A stretch of 64,000 bases of DNA from Polychytrium aggregatum (GCF_025602895.1 NW_026516231.1:248001-312000); one strand, 5' to 3'. Positions 34,799 to 47,384 are shown, counted from the first letter of the stretch. Numbers and translations: made by a program. Notes: a model not told the origin generated them from the sequence alone.

Positions 34799-35329
34799 CT
34801 TGATCTCGCTTGCTGGTAGGGTGCGGTGTTGGTGTCGGTGTTGAGCCGGTGTTGAGTCGGTGTTGAGCCGGTGTTGAGTCGGTGTTGATGCGCAAGACAG
34901 AGGCCGTTCGATGATCAGGCAGCCAGGACGCATCTGGCCACGTCCGCGAGCGAGCCAGGGTCGCAAACGTGGGTGCACGTGACTCGACCCATGCTGTGGC
35001 GCTGCTCCGGCCAGGTGTGGCGATGCGCCCTGTGGTTGTGGGCAGAGCCAGAGCGCCCTGTGGTTGTGGCAAGGGCAGAGCGCCCATCGAAACAGCAAGC
35101 ATGTTCAATGAGCTACTGAGACCCGATTTCGATTTTATTTGAGCAAATGGGGGGCCATGTTCGGTCAACTTTGTCATGTTGAACAGCGCGCCAAAGGAGG
35201 TGAAGCTAAGGGTGCTGTGAGATCAGGTCCATTGGCGAGCCGAGATAGCAAACGGCAGTCTCAGTGTCCAGGACTACAAAGCTCGCTGTGATCGAATACA
35301 ATGAGCCTCTGGATGGTCTGTACTTGCAA
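34799..35329. other. Spacer with two tandem repeats
   Basis: Between the PRE3 start and the receptor gene stop. At about 34828-34892 there are five imperfect copies of a ~15-bp ggtgttgag(t/c)c unit. At 35027-35085 a ~29-bp unit containing gccctgtggttgtgg is repeated twice. No exon seen; the PRE3 promoter must lie here. Confidence 0.55.
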
Positions 35330-38300
35330 TTAGAACTTGATGAGATCCTTCAAGGACTCGGCAGTGTCCTCGTGCAGCTCAAACAAGTAGCGCTGGGCAC
35401 CTGTGCCAAGACTCCACATGGCATAGCCTTTTCTGGTCTTGTGGAGCTTCCGGGTGGATTCGGTCGAAATCGAGGTGACCTGCAGATCGGCGGTCACAGA
35501 GGAGCGCGACACATCAAACACCTGGCTGTTTTTGAGTCGGATGTCGGCCGATGAGCTCCTCGCATCAGGAGGACTCTGTGTACGGATGAGGGACGAGTGT
35601 TTTAGTGATGCAGGGACGGAAGGGGCAGCGAATGCAGCGTGAGCACAACGTGCCAGTCGAGTTCCCAGCGATTCCTCCAAGCGATGCCTTTCCCAGCGAT
35701 GCTGGATACAGAGATTTCAACAGCGGGAACAACACAGCACATCTCTTTGGCATCTGTCCGGCCCTCCCGGTGCTGCCTGAATCATACCGTGTGCGTAAAC
35801 ACCAAGGTATTGTTGTCAACGACGTAGAGGTGGCAGTTGACGAGAACTTCGGTGCGGCCGCCACTGATGGTCTGCTTGTATAGCGTCACCGAGGGCAGGC
35901 AAGCCACAGGGCGCAACAGCTCGTCTTTGTACTTGCGAGCACTTCCGTTACCCCGAGTTCCGGTTTTGAGGGCTGTGGTGGTGCTCATTACTCCAGCCTT
36001 GGAATCAGCGGCTTTGACTCCAATGCTGGGATCGACTCTCAGGAGCGAAACCATGACAAATGGGATCAAGAGCGGCATGGCTGCGATGGCCATGAGGAAG
36101 TAGTAGACGAAGAACAAAGAAATGCCCGGTAGCATCATCATGAATATCGACAGCAGCAGGTAGACCACCGTCAGATTCCTGCGTATTCAAAATCAGAAGC
36201 AAAAATCGTAAGTCGACTCTGGAGATCTTCTTGACTGCCTTGACTGCCTTGACTGCCTTGACTGCCTTGACTGCCTTAATGGACTTTGCGGCTTGCGCCA
36301 ATCGAGACATGCACCGCAGCAAAACCTACACGGCAGACACCAGGACAAACTTTGTATCGTATCTGCAGTTTGCAAGCAAATAGCGTGAGAGACAGCATGG
36401 TTGCTGTGTGAGCCTCGGTATCCGAATCACGCCAGCATCGGCGTCAGACTTTCCAAGGATTTCTTACGCATAACATTTGGCATTGCGGGTCTGGAAGGCG
36501 AGGACACTGGCCAAAATAAGCCAGGCAAGATTGAAGACCAAGTAGAGCAGCGACACCATCATTTCTGTCGTCGGGTCCGTTCCCGCACAAGTCACGTAGA
36601 TGTCGAACTCGGTCTGGTAGATGTGCAGCGCATACGGGACCATACTGCCAGTCATTTCTCTTCCAACCGAAATAAGCTGGTATTGGAATGGTGTTGTCGG
36701 GCACGATTGGAAAAGCAATCAAGCCAGTCAGACGGTGGTGTTCCCTGGTGCATCTTAGCAAGCCACGCAGTCCTCAACATCAAAGGATTGCCGATACTGC
36801 AATATGAGGGGCGAGCACGGTGTGCAACACTGTGTTGAGCTATTACCACATCCATTATAAACGTCGCCGAGCAAATAAATACGGGCAGGAGTGTTGGAAG
36901 CTTGGTTTCTTTGAGAGTATGTGACTTCGACGTTTGCAGATATCCTAGCCGCATTTGACATGTAAGTCTGTTGGACCAGGAATGCATCCAAGCAGATCGG
37001 GGGGAATATTGGCTTGTAGCTTACGTATAGTCCTCGAGAGAAGACACCTGTGCAGAGTTTGGCATATCAGTCAATTGAACTGGTAGATTCTCATCTTTGC
37101 GCTGTAGTATGGCGAGAGGCATCTTACCCATGCACGAAGGACATCATGAGATTGACCCAGAAGTAATACTCAACGATGCAGTTCCTCCTTGTCGGCACGC
37201 CAATCTCGGTAATCACGCAGATCATACACAAGATAATGTAGGCGTTCGCTGGCGAGCCAGGGATATCACGTCAGAAGCATGGCATCTTCATACAGGGACC
37301 GTTTCCATGGGATATGGGCTGGCGGCAAGCCAACTGGCTCACAAGTAATGCGGCAACTCACCAAAGAACAGATAGAGCAAATTGAAATACTTCATTGTCT
37401 CGCTGCTTGTCACGGTGAGGAAGACTGCGTATATGAACAGTGATGCACAGGCAACGATGATTATCACGGCGATCGTTGTGAGGGCAGTGGCCCCGCTGCT
37501 TCCCCACTGGACGTTGAGGTAGTTGTACGGCGGATAGTCTGTCGGCAGCTTCAAAAGCGGCGAGGAAGTGTTCGTGACCGACGTCCCAAAGGTCGTCGTG
37601 TTCATAAAATAGATCTCGCAGCTTTCAGGCATGAAGTTGTCGACAGTGACATAAGCTTCGACCGTGTCGGTTATGTTTCCCATATTCAGTGTCTGTACAA
37701 CATTTAGAAAGTCAGGTTTGTGATTCAGCTGAAACAAACCGCCTTGTGGTAGGATCTTACCTCGCTGTGGACCGAAAAAGTTCTTGTGGGGCGTTCATAA
37801 GTGTCAGTATGATCGTGAAATCTGTCAGCGTACGTTGCAGTGACTCACCCAGTAACACGGTTTCCGAACGCTGGGACGTAAATGAAGAGTAAGAACACCG
37901 GTGAGTGGTAAGAACATGTGGGGCAAGCCAACATTCCGAAACTCGCTGTAGAGCGGCTCGACAAGTGTACGCACAGTCATAATCCAGGACTCCGGAGGCG
38001 CCACTAAAGGTCAAGTTCAAGAATGATTCTGTGGACAGCTGGCTCGACGTCAACGTGTTGTTTGCTATGATGCTGAAGCTGACGCCAGATTTGAGAAGCT
38101 TGGAGTTATGAAACCAGGTTCGACCGTACCAGCGTTAGTTGTGAGCACATAGCAGCAACAGAACGATAATGAGCTTGCTCGATACACATGCCAGAGACCG
38201 GGAGTGTACTCACTCGATCAAACGCCTTAGCGGCTGTCATAACACAGTCGTATGTGAGACTGGGGCGGTAGATATAAAAGTATGAGAATACATTCGTCAC

Positions 38301-40886
38301 ATGGTTGGTGGGCGTTGCTGCGAATCGATGTGTGGCATACGATAATACGTACACTGCGACCGGGAGCAGGTTCACTTCGGGAAATCCAAGTGCGCTGACT
38401 GAGTTGTTGTACTCAATGAACGAAGGCCGTGTTGGATCCACAGTCTCGGGGCCGTATCTACGCCATACGTAGAGTGATGTGAGATCAGTGCTCTCGATGC
38501 AGCGGGACTGTCAATCCATACAAGAGCTCGGCTATACAAACGCGCCACAGCAGAATTATCTTACGCATAAAAGTTCCTGCACCATTCGGCGATATCGGTT
38601 TGGGTGGTGAGTGGTGAGTGGTGAGTACCGGATCTGAATACATCGCAATAGATGCTGTAGACCAGTGCAACACTTCCTTACATATTGATCCCGCTGTGGA
38701 GTACGAAAAATGGTCAGAATACTTTGGCTTGAATCAAAGTCGAGCAACAAGCCGCAAGTCTCGTTGAATGCGGAGGCGGCTCAAGAAATATGTGATTTTG
38801 GTATCGATGCACACTCACTAGTCGCGCACGTAGGTTCCATTGATTGGTCCGCCTGCTTGAGGCACCAAAGTTGTGTTGAAATTTGTATAAAAGTTGACGG
38901 ACTCGAGCAGGGTGTTGACATCCGAGTTCATAAGGCCCTCATGAGTCAACCATGTGTATTGTGGTGCGTCCAGACCGTACCTATCAATGTATTCGGTGGA
39001 ATGTAGTCAGCCGGATCAGCAGCCCCAAGCCACTCGGGCTCTCAGCGTCCGATGCGCATTCGGGTCGTGCTTACTTCTTGCCCTGGGAGTATTCGCGATA
39101 GTGACATGGAAATGTGTCGTTTAAGCATGTAAGTGATTTTGGATGCCGCCATGGTGTCAGTGCAGCCAAGTTATCAAGTCGAGCGCTGGTAGCAGTCCTT
39201 ACATAGAGATAGGATACCGTGGCGGGGAGGATAGAGCACATGCAGACGATCACCCGGACGTTGGAGTTTTTAACGGTTTTCAGCTGAGCTGTGTAGTCCG
39301 ATGTGGTTGCTCCTTGTGATGCAATCGTTACTTGCGGATACACATTGAGCCCGAGGATTCCGGCCTGGTCCAGAAACCCAGGCAGAAAAGTTGGTCCGAC
39401 TGGATCAGAAACCGGGTCCTGAGGTCGGAATCGCGGTTAGTTGAGTTTGTGTTCATACGTGGCAGACTGATGCACGGACAACGAGATACCGAACTGCAAC
39501 CATCACGGCGATTCGACGGAGGCCCATGTTGTAGAGCCAAACGGCCATCGCTAGAATCGGAAATCAAACGAACATTCAGCTCTTTCGTCACTCTACGAGG
39601 GAGTGGCTTGCAACAGATCGCACTCGCAAGTCACTCAAGATGCAGTGCTATGATCTTATTTCCATTTCCACGCCTATGTCATGGGAATGTGCAGGAATGC
39701 GTGGGCCCTGGAGCGGTGGGCATGCCGTGAATGTGGGCCAACCCACCTCGACCCTTGAGCTCGGCCTGAGGAATGGTGCGATAGAAAGTTGGGTATGTCT
39801 GTCGATTTTGGAGCTACACGAAACATGGGTGAGATCAAGGGCCGTCTTGATATCGACGGCGTACGTTCTCAGGTTGAAGTGCATCGCATTTGGGCTCACT
39901 CACCGAGCTGTCCGAAATAATAGGCGAACACATCTAGAGTGGCGCCAGATCCGCATCAATAACCATATTTCTCGAGCGGCCAAGCTCCGAGCGTACCGAT
40001 CGACGTTTGCGTGCACTCTCCTTTCATGTGGGCTCGGCTCCAAGATACACACCGGAACATTCTGAACTCCAGCCCAAAGCGCCTCCATCTTCACAGAGTC
40101 ACCCGCCACGATCGAATCTCCGATGAGTAGATTGGCGCCCGAGTTGACCAGTGCGCGTGCAGCCATGAGCTATCAGAGAGTAAGGCGGTTTCGATGAGCG
40201 AATGTGCATGCTGTCGAGGGTGCCAACCAGCATTGGGGTGATGAGCTGGGAGGAGGCAGTTGGATGTACATACGCCCTGTGCCGTGTTTCCAAGCGAGCC
40301 GTAGGTATTGGCTGTATAGCCGACCAAACGCTGTGGAGGTGCCAAAGCAGCCGGATGTGAGACATGGTTTTGGTCAGGGGATCCACGGCCGGGTCAAGAG
40401 AGCCAAAGCTGCGCCAGACTCGTATCGATGCAGCCTTGCTAATCGTCTTACGATGCCAGGGAGGATGTCGTCCCTGCGAGCCAGGTCAATGGAGACGCGT
40501 GTGAGCGCAAATCACCGCGGGACCAAGCACAGGACAGTCCAAGGGGCATACCTGGTGTTGATGACATTGATCGCCGCCTGCATCCCAGCTTGCCTGGAGG
40601 AAGGTCCGCCGGGTCAGCATCGTCTCGTGAGCACAGATGCATATTATCACCCGTTCAGGCACGGCAGAGGCATTTGCGCCGCAGCTTACATGAGCTGTGC
40701 CTCCAGGGACGTATACCACACATAGTAGGCGTATTGGGGTGGAGCATTTACGCCGATGAGACTGAAGAAGGCCATCGAGCCGATCTTGAGGACCTGCGTG
40801 CTGTTGGTGACATTCTTGCAGCGAACGAGTGTGCACAAGAGTGCGAAACAGAGTGCCCCGTAGAGGGTCCCGTTATGCAGTCGCAT
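35330..40886 (-). CDS. Class C (GABA-B/mGluR-like) 7TM receptor with ANF-type ectodomain
   Basis: Many-exon gene. Exon 1 (40886-40690) has a signal peptide (MRLHNGTLYGALCFALLCTL) and the first ligand-domain strand. Exon 2 (40593-40552) gives QAGMQAAINVINTR, in phase 2. Later exons include ARALVNSGANLLIGDSIVAG (near 40150) and DYTAQLKTVKNSNVRVIVCM (near 39280). This is the signature order of periplasmic-binding-fold (ANF-receptor) domains. Membrane segments follow: TTIAVIIIVACASLFIYAVF (~37480), VSLLYLVFNLAWLILASVLA (~36560) and VYLLLSIFMMMLPGISLFFV (~36150). The cytoplasmic tail (35900-35330) is ~190 residues with alternating hydrophobic strands ending GAQRYLFELHEDTAESLKDL, like a PH-type fold. 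It should bind a small ligand outside and couple to G proteins inside. Several small exons between 40500 and 36200 were not placed exactly. Confidence 0.75.
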
Positions 40887-41697
40887 CTTCGCAGGTTGAA
40901 GCTAATTATGCCGTGTCAAATGTATCAGATCGAACCAAGAGGGGACCGGGGTGGAGAGTGCGGTGGACCGTGGAGAAAAGTGGGCCGAAGAGAGAGTGGG
41001 ACCGCCGGAGCGAGCAGCGCCCTCATCGTGCGCAGGTCCGATTGGCAAGGGTGCTGCGAGTGGGTATGTGCGATATGGCATCGCTCCTATGAAGAGGACG
41101 TCAGTCGGGCACTGTCGACGAGGGCCTTCCAAAGGGACATATGTACCACCTTGAGAAGTGATTGGGGGGTGACAACTCTATCCACTGCCGCCATCGACAC
41201 TGCTCAAGATGCAACGGATCACGTCTCTCGCAATGACAGGCCATACCAACGGAATACGCACCCACCAAGCACCAAAACAGACACAGGATCGAAGGTGGAT
41301 CGACCCGCACGCGTGGTGCCCAGGAGGACCTGTGGGCATTCGCGATCCCAGAGAGCGGGGTGACCGCGTCCGAGTCACCACTGCTCTCGTGCCCTGGTCA
41401 GGTGCCGGCGTGTCGTCGCTGCGCACACACGTGAGCTGCGCAGCACGCGTTTCCTTGTGCCGGGGCCTTGTTGCGGCGTGCGCGTGTGCGCGCGTGACGC
41501 CTGGCCAATCGCCGGGCCCGTCCCTTCTGCGCCCGCGCCGGCTCTTTGGCCACCCTCAAAAACCCTGTGGGACCAGCCTGTTCGGCCGAAAACCTGCCCG
41601 CTCTTGCCTGCTCTTGCCTGCTCTTGCCTGCTCTTGTCCGTTCTTGCCTGCCAACCCATCATCTGCACGTCCCTCGTCTCGGCTCGATCTGCCTCTC
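40887..41697. other. Divergent promoter region, with a ctcttgcctg repeat
   Basis: About 810 bp between the receptor gene (-) and the peroxidase gene (+). Near 41589-41650 the unit ctcttgcctg occurs four or five times in tandem, just upstream of the peroxidase start. No exon recognised. Confidence 0.5.
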
Positions 41698-44201
41698 ATG
41701 GACAAGTACCACAAACACCATAGCCACTCTGGCGCCGGCTCGGCGTTCTCCCTGCGCACTCTGCGAAAGTCAACCCTGTTCAAGCTCGCGGCCGCGGCAG
41801 CCATCCTCTATGTTGGTCGCTCAATCTTCTTCTCCCCGTCCACCGACTCGTCCTCCCGGCTGCAGATGCTTGCCGAAGAGCCCGTCTCGGAGGTTGTTCA
41901 AAGTAGGCCTCCCCCGACCAAACAGTCGCCACCATCTTCGTCGCAGCTCTTGCTTGTCCTTCACGATGACCAGCAATCTGCATCCTCCTCCAACGCTGCC
42001 ACAACGATTTCTCCCCCCCCCCAAATCACTGACGTGCATGTTCATTTCTGGCACCTCAAGGCCCTGGGGAATACGTTCCTGACCTGGATATCCTCGAAGA
42101 CATGCTCGTTGGTACGCTCGACCTGCCAGGCCGGATCTTGGGTCGCCCGCTGCTCTGCCATGGCCTCGCTGCTCACTCACCGTCATCTCCAACCAGACCC
42201 CACCAGCTCGCACGGACCCACGCCGTTTCTCCAGTCGATTAGGTAGCGATGCTTGCGTTGGTCTCGTTCGGAGATGGAGCCAATGGGACCGCCGCCACCC
42301 GAAGGCCGCACTGCCATTTGTCGTCTCTGCTGACATGCTGCCTCTCCCCGCCATCCTCCCAGGATCTGTATGTGGCACGATGACGGACCCAGCGACGGAA
42401 CGGGCGGCGATAACCCCTCGCTCTCCGTTGGTGCACACATGACCGCTGCCGCCGAGTGGGTGAGTGTTTGGTTGCGTATTACCGAGGCCAAGACGCTCGC
42501 AATGCCGCTGGAGAGACTTGTCGCAGACGACAAGCCGAGATGGACAAGCGTTGTTATCGCCCTGTGGCACGCAATCGCTCATCATGGCAACGACTGGGTC
42601 GTCTCCTAACCGTGCTCCCACACCCACCATCGCCAGGTACGAACCGCCTTCCACGACGCCGCGACATACAACAAGAACGATCGGTCTGGGGGGCTCGATG
42701 GCTCTGTTCAGTTTGAAGGAACTCGAGAAGAGAACCTGAGCAACCTCAAGGACTCGGGCGTTCCGTTCAACGTCGAGTTCTTCCGACAGTACATGGCCCC
42801 GGGTGTCTCTCGTATGTATGCCGAGCTGTCCGTACAAGCATGGTGCGGCAATCATATCAGGGTCGCTCCATTGCCGCTCCATTGCCGCTCCATTGCCGCT
42901 CCATTGCCGCTCCAAGACGGCGCCTGTCGGGTGATTGCTGTGCTGTATGCTGACTGCCGATTGCTATGATCAATGTGCCGACGCATTCAAATGTCCAGTC
43001 GCCGACATTATTGCCTTGGCCGCCGTCGCCTCCGTCAAGGTCTGCAGCGGGCCCGCTGTTCCCTACAAGTACGGGCGAGTCGACGCCACCGCCGCCAACG
43101 AGCCCAATCTGGTTCCGCTCGAGACAGAGCATGTCGACAAGCAGATGGACAAGTTTGCGCGCATGAACTTTACCAAGGAGGAGGCCATTGCCATGGTGGC
43201 CTGTGGCCACACGCTTGGCCGTGTGCATCACCACAACAAGCCCAAGCTCGTTCCCAGCAACAAGTACTACACTGGCTTCTTTGATGACAGCTATGCTCGG
43301 TTTGATAACAACATTGCCAAAAACTACGTAAACGGCGGCGGCAACATTGTGAACCCCCTGGCCAACCCGGACGGTCCTCGAGAGCTCGGCGCCATGTCAG
43401 ATGCCGATCTCTTTGCTTCTGACAAGAACGTGACAATCAAGAGGTGGGATCTTGAGTCGAAAGCACTGTCCAGCTTGCCGTAGTCTTGGCTCATGACTAA
43501 CTTGATTATGGCGGACGGACTCGGCTCTTTCTATGCTCCTTTGCATTGCAAATCTCCGCCAGACTTGCCAAATCGTCGACATACTTTGCGGCCACCTGCC
43601 AGAGGGTCTTTGACAAAATGATCAACGGCATGACCAACTTCAAAAACCCCAAGCAAAAGACGCTCCAGGGCCCAATTCGTTTCCGGACCCTGCGTCTGCC
43701 TTACTACGACTGGTCCCTGGACCCGTCGAGCTCCACCTTGAAGGGATATGTCAAGTACTTTTCATCCAGCATCCCGAACAACGAAATCATCCGCCTCGAG
43801 ATCTTTTACACCGATGCCAAGATGGGCAAGATCGTGAAGGCCCTGGACCTCATTGCCGGCGATAACTGGAAGCCGCCGGTCTATTCGATGGAAACAACCC
43901 CGGTCTGGGGACTGACGACGCAGATTCCGGTGTCGTTCACGTTCGATGCAGCCCATGGCGTGGTAAGTTGGGCGGCATAGCGGTCATGCGGCGGGTGGTC
44001 TTCTGGAACGAGGGTATGCGGTGTGTCGCTGTCGACGATGGCTCTAGTCATGTCCAATGTGCTAACCTCGCTGCCTCCGTATGCCTTCTGCAGCAATACG
44101 TCTTTGCCCGCTCACACGCAGCCGACGGCACCGTCGCCTGGTCCAACTCGTCCATCACTGGCAAGGGCAGCTACGCTGCATCTATTCCGCCCCTAATCTA
44201 A
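41698..44201 (+). CDS. Membrane-anchored heme peroxidase (plant/fungal/bacterial superfamily)
   Basis: Exon 1 (41698-41902) has a His-rich cytoplasmic start and a single hydrophobic anchor (LFKLAAAAAILYVG). It is joined to exon 2 (42061-42111) in phase 1. An exon ending at about 42462 (SVGAHMTAAAEW) joins the next, beginning VRTAFHDAATYNK at 42638, which carries the distal Arg/His. Later exons are 42999-43443, 43563-43962 and 44094-44201, all in phase. ADIIALAAVASVK and the proximal-His motif MVACGHTLGRVHH mark it as a heme peroxidase. It would reduce H2O2 using an organic donor. The last ~200 residues (RTLRLPYYDWSLDPSSS onward) form an extra beta-rich C-terminal domain. The signal-anchor suggests a type II membrane protein with the enzyme outside. 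The junction between 42111 and about 42365 is not resolved. Confidence 0.85.
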
Positions 44202-44681
44202 TCTAATCTAATTCCACGCCTCCCCCGGCCTTTGCACTGTGGCAGCGGCGCTCGATTGCCCCGCTTGTTCGTCCCTCTCTGCTATGAGCTGCCCGAGATG
44301 TCCAGCGTGTTTGGATGGATGAGACGATGTGTCCCGCTGCTCATTCAACACGCTGTGGCCGTATTCCTTGTTTTGTGTTTCCCAGCAACAGGCACCGGCT
44401 GGATCCAGGCCCGCCCCGGCTCCAGCCACTTTGTCCACGTGACGATGATCGGGGAAATTCTCCGATTGGTCGATCGCGGCGCGCAGCACACTCGTTTTTC
44501 TGCTCCAGCCGGCTCGAGTGCACTCGAGCCAGGTGTCGGTGCGGCGCCTCGCTCGCGAGATAAATCCGTCGGTGCTCGCCATTCTCTTTCTGCCCTCCCT
44601 TTCGAATCTCGCTGTTCAACTTCGAGCGAAGCCTTCACTGTCCCCGATTTCCCTCGGTTATCAACAGAACATCTCTCCAAA
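44202..44681. other. Leader/promoter region of the ribosomal protein gene
   Basis: 480 bp between the peroxidase stop and the S13 start. It begins with four copies of taatc and has a pyrimidine-rich stretch (44580-44640) just before the ATG, as is common for ribosomal-protein leaders. No separate gene seen. Confidence 0.5.
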
Positions 44682-45653
44682 ATGGGTCGCATGCACGCTC
44701 CTGGCAAGGGTATCTCCTCCTCTGCCCTCCCCTACCGCCGCACTCCCGCCTCCTGGGTCAAGACCACCCCCGATGAGGTCATTGAGCAGATCCTGAAGCT
44801 CTCCAAGAAGGGTCTCACTCCCTCCCAGATCGGTGTCATTCTCCGGTGAGCTCCCGTGTGCAGTTAGAGAGGCCGATTGGGTGGTCTTTTGCTCCGGGAG
44901 ACGGACAGGACTCGACTGGACCGGACTGGACTGGATCTCAAACCAGAACGCGGGACCAGCCCGATTCGGCAGGATTTGGATACGGAACCTTTGGACGAAC
45001 AGAGGCTCCCCGACCTGGTGGTCTGGCAGAGCTTGAACGTGGCTCGTCCTAATCGACCGATGCGCTTCTGTTGCGACTCTGCTCCTCAGTGACTCCCACG
45101 GCATTGCCCAGGTCAAGTCCGTCACCGGTAACAAGATCCTCCGTATCCTCAAGTCCAACGGTGTCGCCCCCTCCATCCCCGAGGATCTTTACCACCTGAT
45201 CAAGAAGGCCATCCAGGTCCGCAAGCACCTCGAGAAGTTCCGCAAGGACATGGACTCCAAGTTCCGTCTCATTCTGATCGAGTCCCGTATCCACCGTCTT
45301 GCCCGCTACTACAAGACCGCCGGCCAGCTCCCTCCCAACTGGAAATAGTATCCTTTTTGAATAACCGCGCGGTTCCTTGCCGCCGCTGCCTGATTGCTGT
45401 CTGCCGCCTGATGATGCCTGCATCTGCTGTTGCCACTGCTGCTTCATGCATGCCTCTGATCAGAGCGCTGCTGGGGCCCACCTCTATCATCGGTCGTTAT
45501 TGGACATTACGTGAGATGAATCTGCCTTGGCCCGGCCCCCCGGTGCTGGGGCGATTACAGGCTTGCTAATCGTCGACTTCCTTAACTCAGCACTCACCTT
45601 TCTCTTCAATCAACTCTAGCGAGGCCGCCACTGCCTCCACCCTCATTGCCTAA
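44682..45653 (+). CDS. RPS13: 40S ribosomal protein S13 (uS15)
   Basis: Three exons, 44682-44845, 45090-45347 and 45620-45653, in phases 2 and 2, giving exactly 151 residues, the usual family length. The protein begins [20 protein letters not shown]. It contains [19 protein letters not shown] across the first splice, and [20 protein letters not shown]. The last exon provides only 11 residues ([10 protein letters not shown] plus the split Tyr). Small-subunit protein that binds the central domain of 18S rRNA. The start is fixed by the conserved Met-Gly-Arg-Met. Confidence 0.97.
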
Positions 45654-45815
45654 GCGGCGACGAGTGCGCCGGCTCGGGAATCGCCCGCTGCTTCCTGTAG
45701 CCCGAAGGAGAACGCCATGGCTTCCGAGCGATATTGTATTCAATAAAGCAAAGGAGCGTACATTCGCAACCCCTGGGATCCTTGCATTTGTTCCCTCGCA
45801 TCGCCGATCTGTGGC

Positions 45816-46889
45816 TCACAGATACATGCGGTCGTATTTGCTGTCGTCGGTGCTGTAGCTGGACTGGACGACGGGCGTGGCTGCGGCGCTCTCTGCGGAG
45901 AACGACAGCCCCAGAAGCTGACACAGCGAGTCTGAGAACTGGCGGATCTGTTGCGGTTGGGAGTGCCGCGCGAGGGAAGCATTTGTTATCGGTGCCGAAC
46001 AGCTGCTGTGGTTGCGAGTGTGCATATATATATATGCTCAGTCTGGCGCACATACCTCCTCCGTTCCATAGCGAGCAGACGGCCGCTCGCGCTTCGTCGG
46101 CAGAATCAGGCCTCCGACCTGGAGCCCCTGTGTCTCGAGCGCCTGGACGATGTGCAGCGCAGTATGGTCGTTGACATCGGCGCTTGTCTTGAGCACAGGA
46201 AGATTCGCTGTCGCCGTGGGCACCGGCACCGTTGGCAAAAGCGCCGTTGGCGGTGAGTTCATTGACAATATGCCACTTGGCCAGCGCCATCTGAACACAG
46301 ACAATCACTCATTGCCGCACCCGCTTGGCGAGCTGCATGGTTGTTGCGCTGATCATTCTCACCTTCGGCAGGATATCCGTTGAGCGAGAAAAAGTGGGGC
46401 TTGGACGGATGCGAGGCAACATCGACGGCAGCGACGACAAGCACCCGTTTGGCTCCGTGCTTGTGCAGGAAGCGAGCTAACGACACTGCAAAGTGCGGTG
46501 CCTTTCCGGAAGCAATCTTGGCGGAGACCGAGACCAGCGAGACCTGCGTGGACAGACAACAGCAGCCGCCCGCTTGAGCACCCTACGACCGTTTGATGCG
46601 CTGCAGAGGCGATGCGGCCGAGTCAACAGGGACATGCGCGGAGCAGACGTACATGGATCGACGATCCCTTGCTGACGGTGGTGATTTGGATGGGGCCCTC
46701 GACCTCCTCAAAGCCGCACCAGGTGTATTCGGCGGCATATGTCCGGACTGCCTGGGGATCGTCGATCTCCCGGAGCAAGCGATATGTGCCGGCAAGGTCG
46801 TTGAAGGCCACGACGACAAATTCATCGAGACCAGGCACAGCCTGTGCGGACGGGCACGGGACAAGATCCAGCAGCAGTCGGGAATCCAT
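45816..46889 (-). CDS. Conserved multi-exon protein, function unknown
   Basis: Exon 1 (46889-46653, MDSRLLLDLVPCPSAQ) and exon 2 (46543-46363, VSLVSVSAKIASGKAPHFAV) join in phase 0. Exon 1 contains EFVVVAFNDLAGTYRLL and ends in SKGSSIH. Exon 2 contains FLHKHGAKRVLVVAAVDVAS and HFFSLNGYPAE. A third exon around 46265-46070 reads TALHIVQALETQGLQVGGLI, but its acceptor does not close with exon 2 by a standard site. A last exon near 46000-45816 may read SLARHSQPQQIRQFSDSLCQ and end DDSKYDRMYL. The alternating hydrophobic strands and an AAVDVASHP motif suggest an alpha/beta fold like that of the proteasome-assembly chaperones. I cannot confirm that. It shares a convergent 3' boundary with RPS13 (45653). 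Confidence 0.55.
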
Positions 46890-47384
46890 GGTAACAGAAC
46901 GGTGATAGATCGGAGGCAAGGCGAGGCAAGGCAAGCGAGGCAAGGCAAGCGAGGCAAGCGAGGCAAGGCAAGCGAGGCAAGGCAGGGCGATGCGGGGCGG
47001 GGCGGGGGCGACAGATCCTGGGGTCTCGGCGGAAATAGTCAAGGCAGCAGTGTGCTGATGAACAAAAGTCAACCCAGAGCAGAGCCAGCCTGGTCCAGAA
47101 CAGGCAACGCCGATGCAGGAATGCCCCAAGCCGGGGTGGCCTGGTCGATTGGTGCTGCGCACATGCCCCAGCTGCGCAGCGCCCATGATTTCTCGGCTCT
47201 GTCGGGTTCATCCCGGCCACAGGTCCTCGGCCCGATCTGCGTCGTTGGGGGGAGGGGAGCCTGCGCTCGTCAAGCACGCATCAGACACCCACCAGGCGCC
47301 CCTCGAGCGTTTCGGCTGGAGCCGCTGCTTCGAGTAACTCCCCGACCGCTGCATCGAGTACCTCCCCGACCGCTGCATCCCGCG
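46890..47384. other. Divergent promoter region with aggca-type repeats
   Basis: About 495 bp between the gene at 46889 (-) and the aminotransferase-family gene (+). At 46918-46990 there is a run of imperfect aggcaaggcaagcg units. No exon. Likely promoter for both genes. Confidence 0.5.

Noticed and set aside
46593-47384. 5' extension of the aminotransferase-family frame by 264 codons
   Set aside because: The extension translates the aggca-type repeat and overlaps exon 1 of the divergent gene; the family starts near the Met at 47385.
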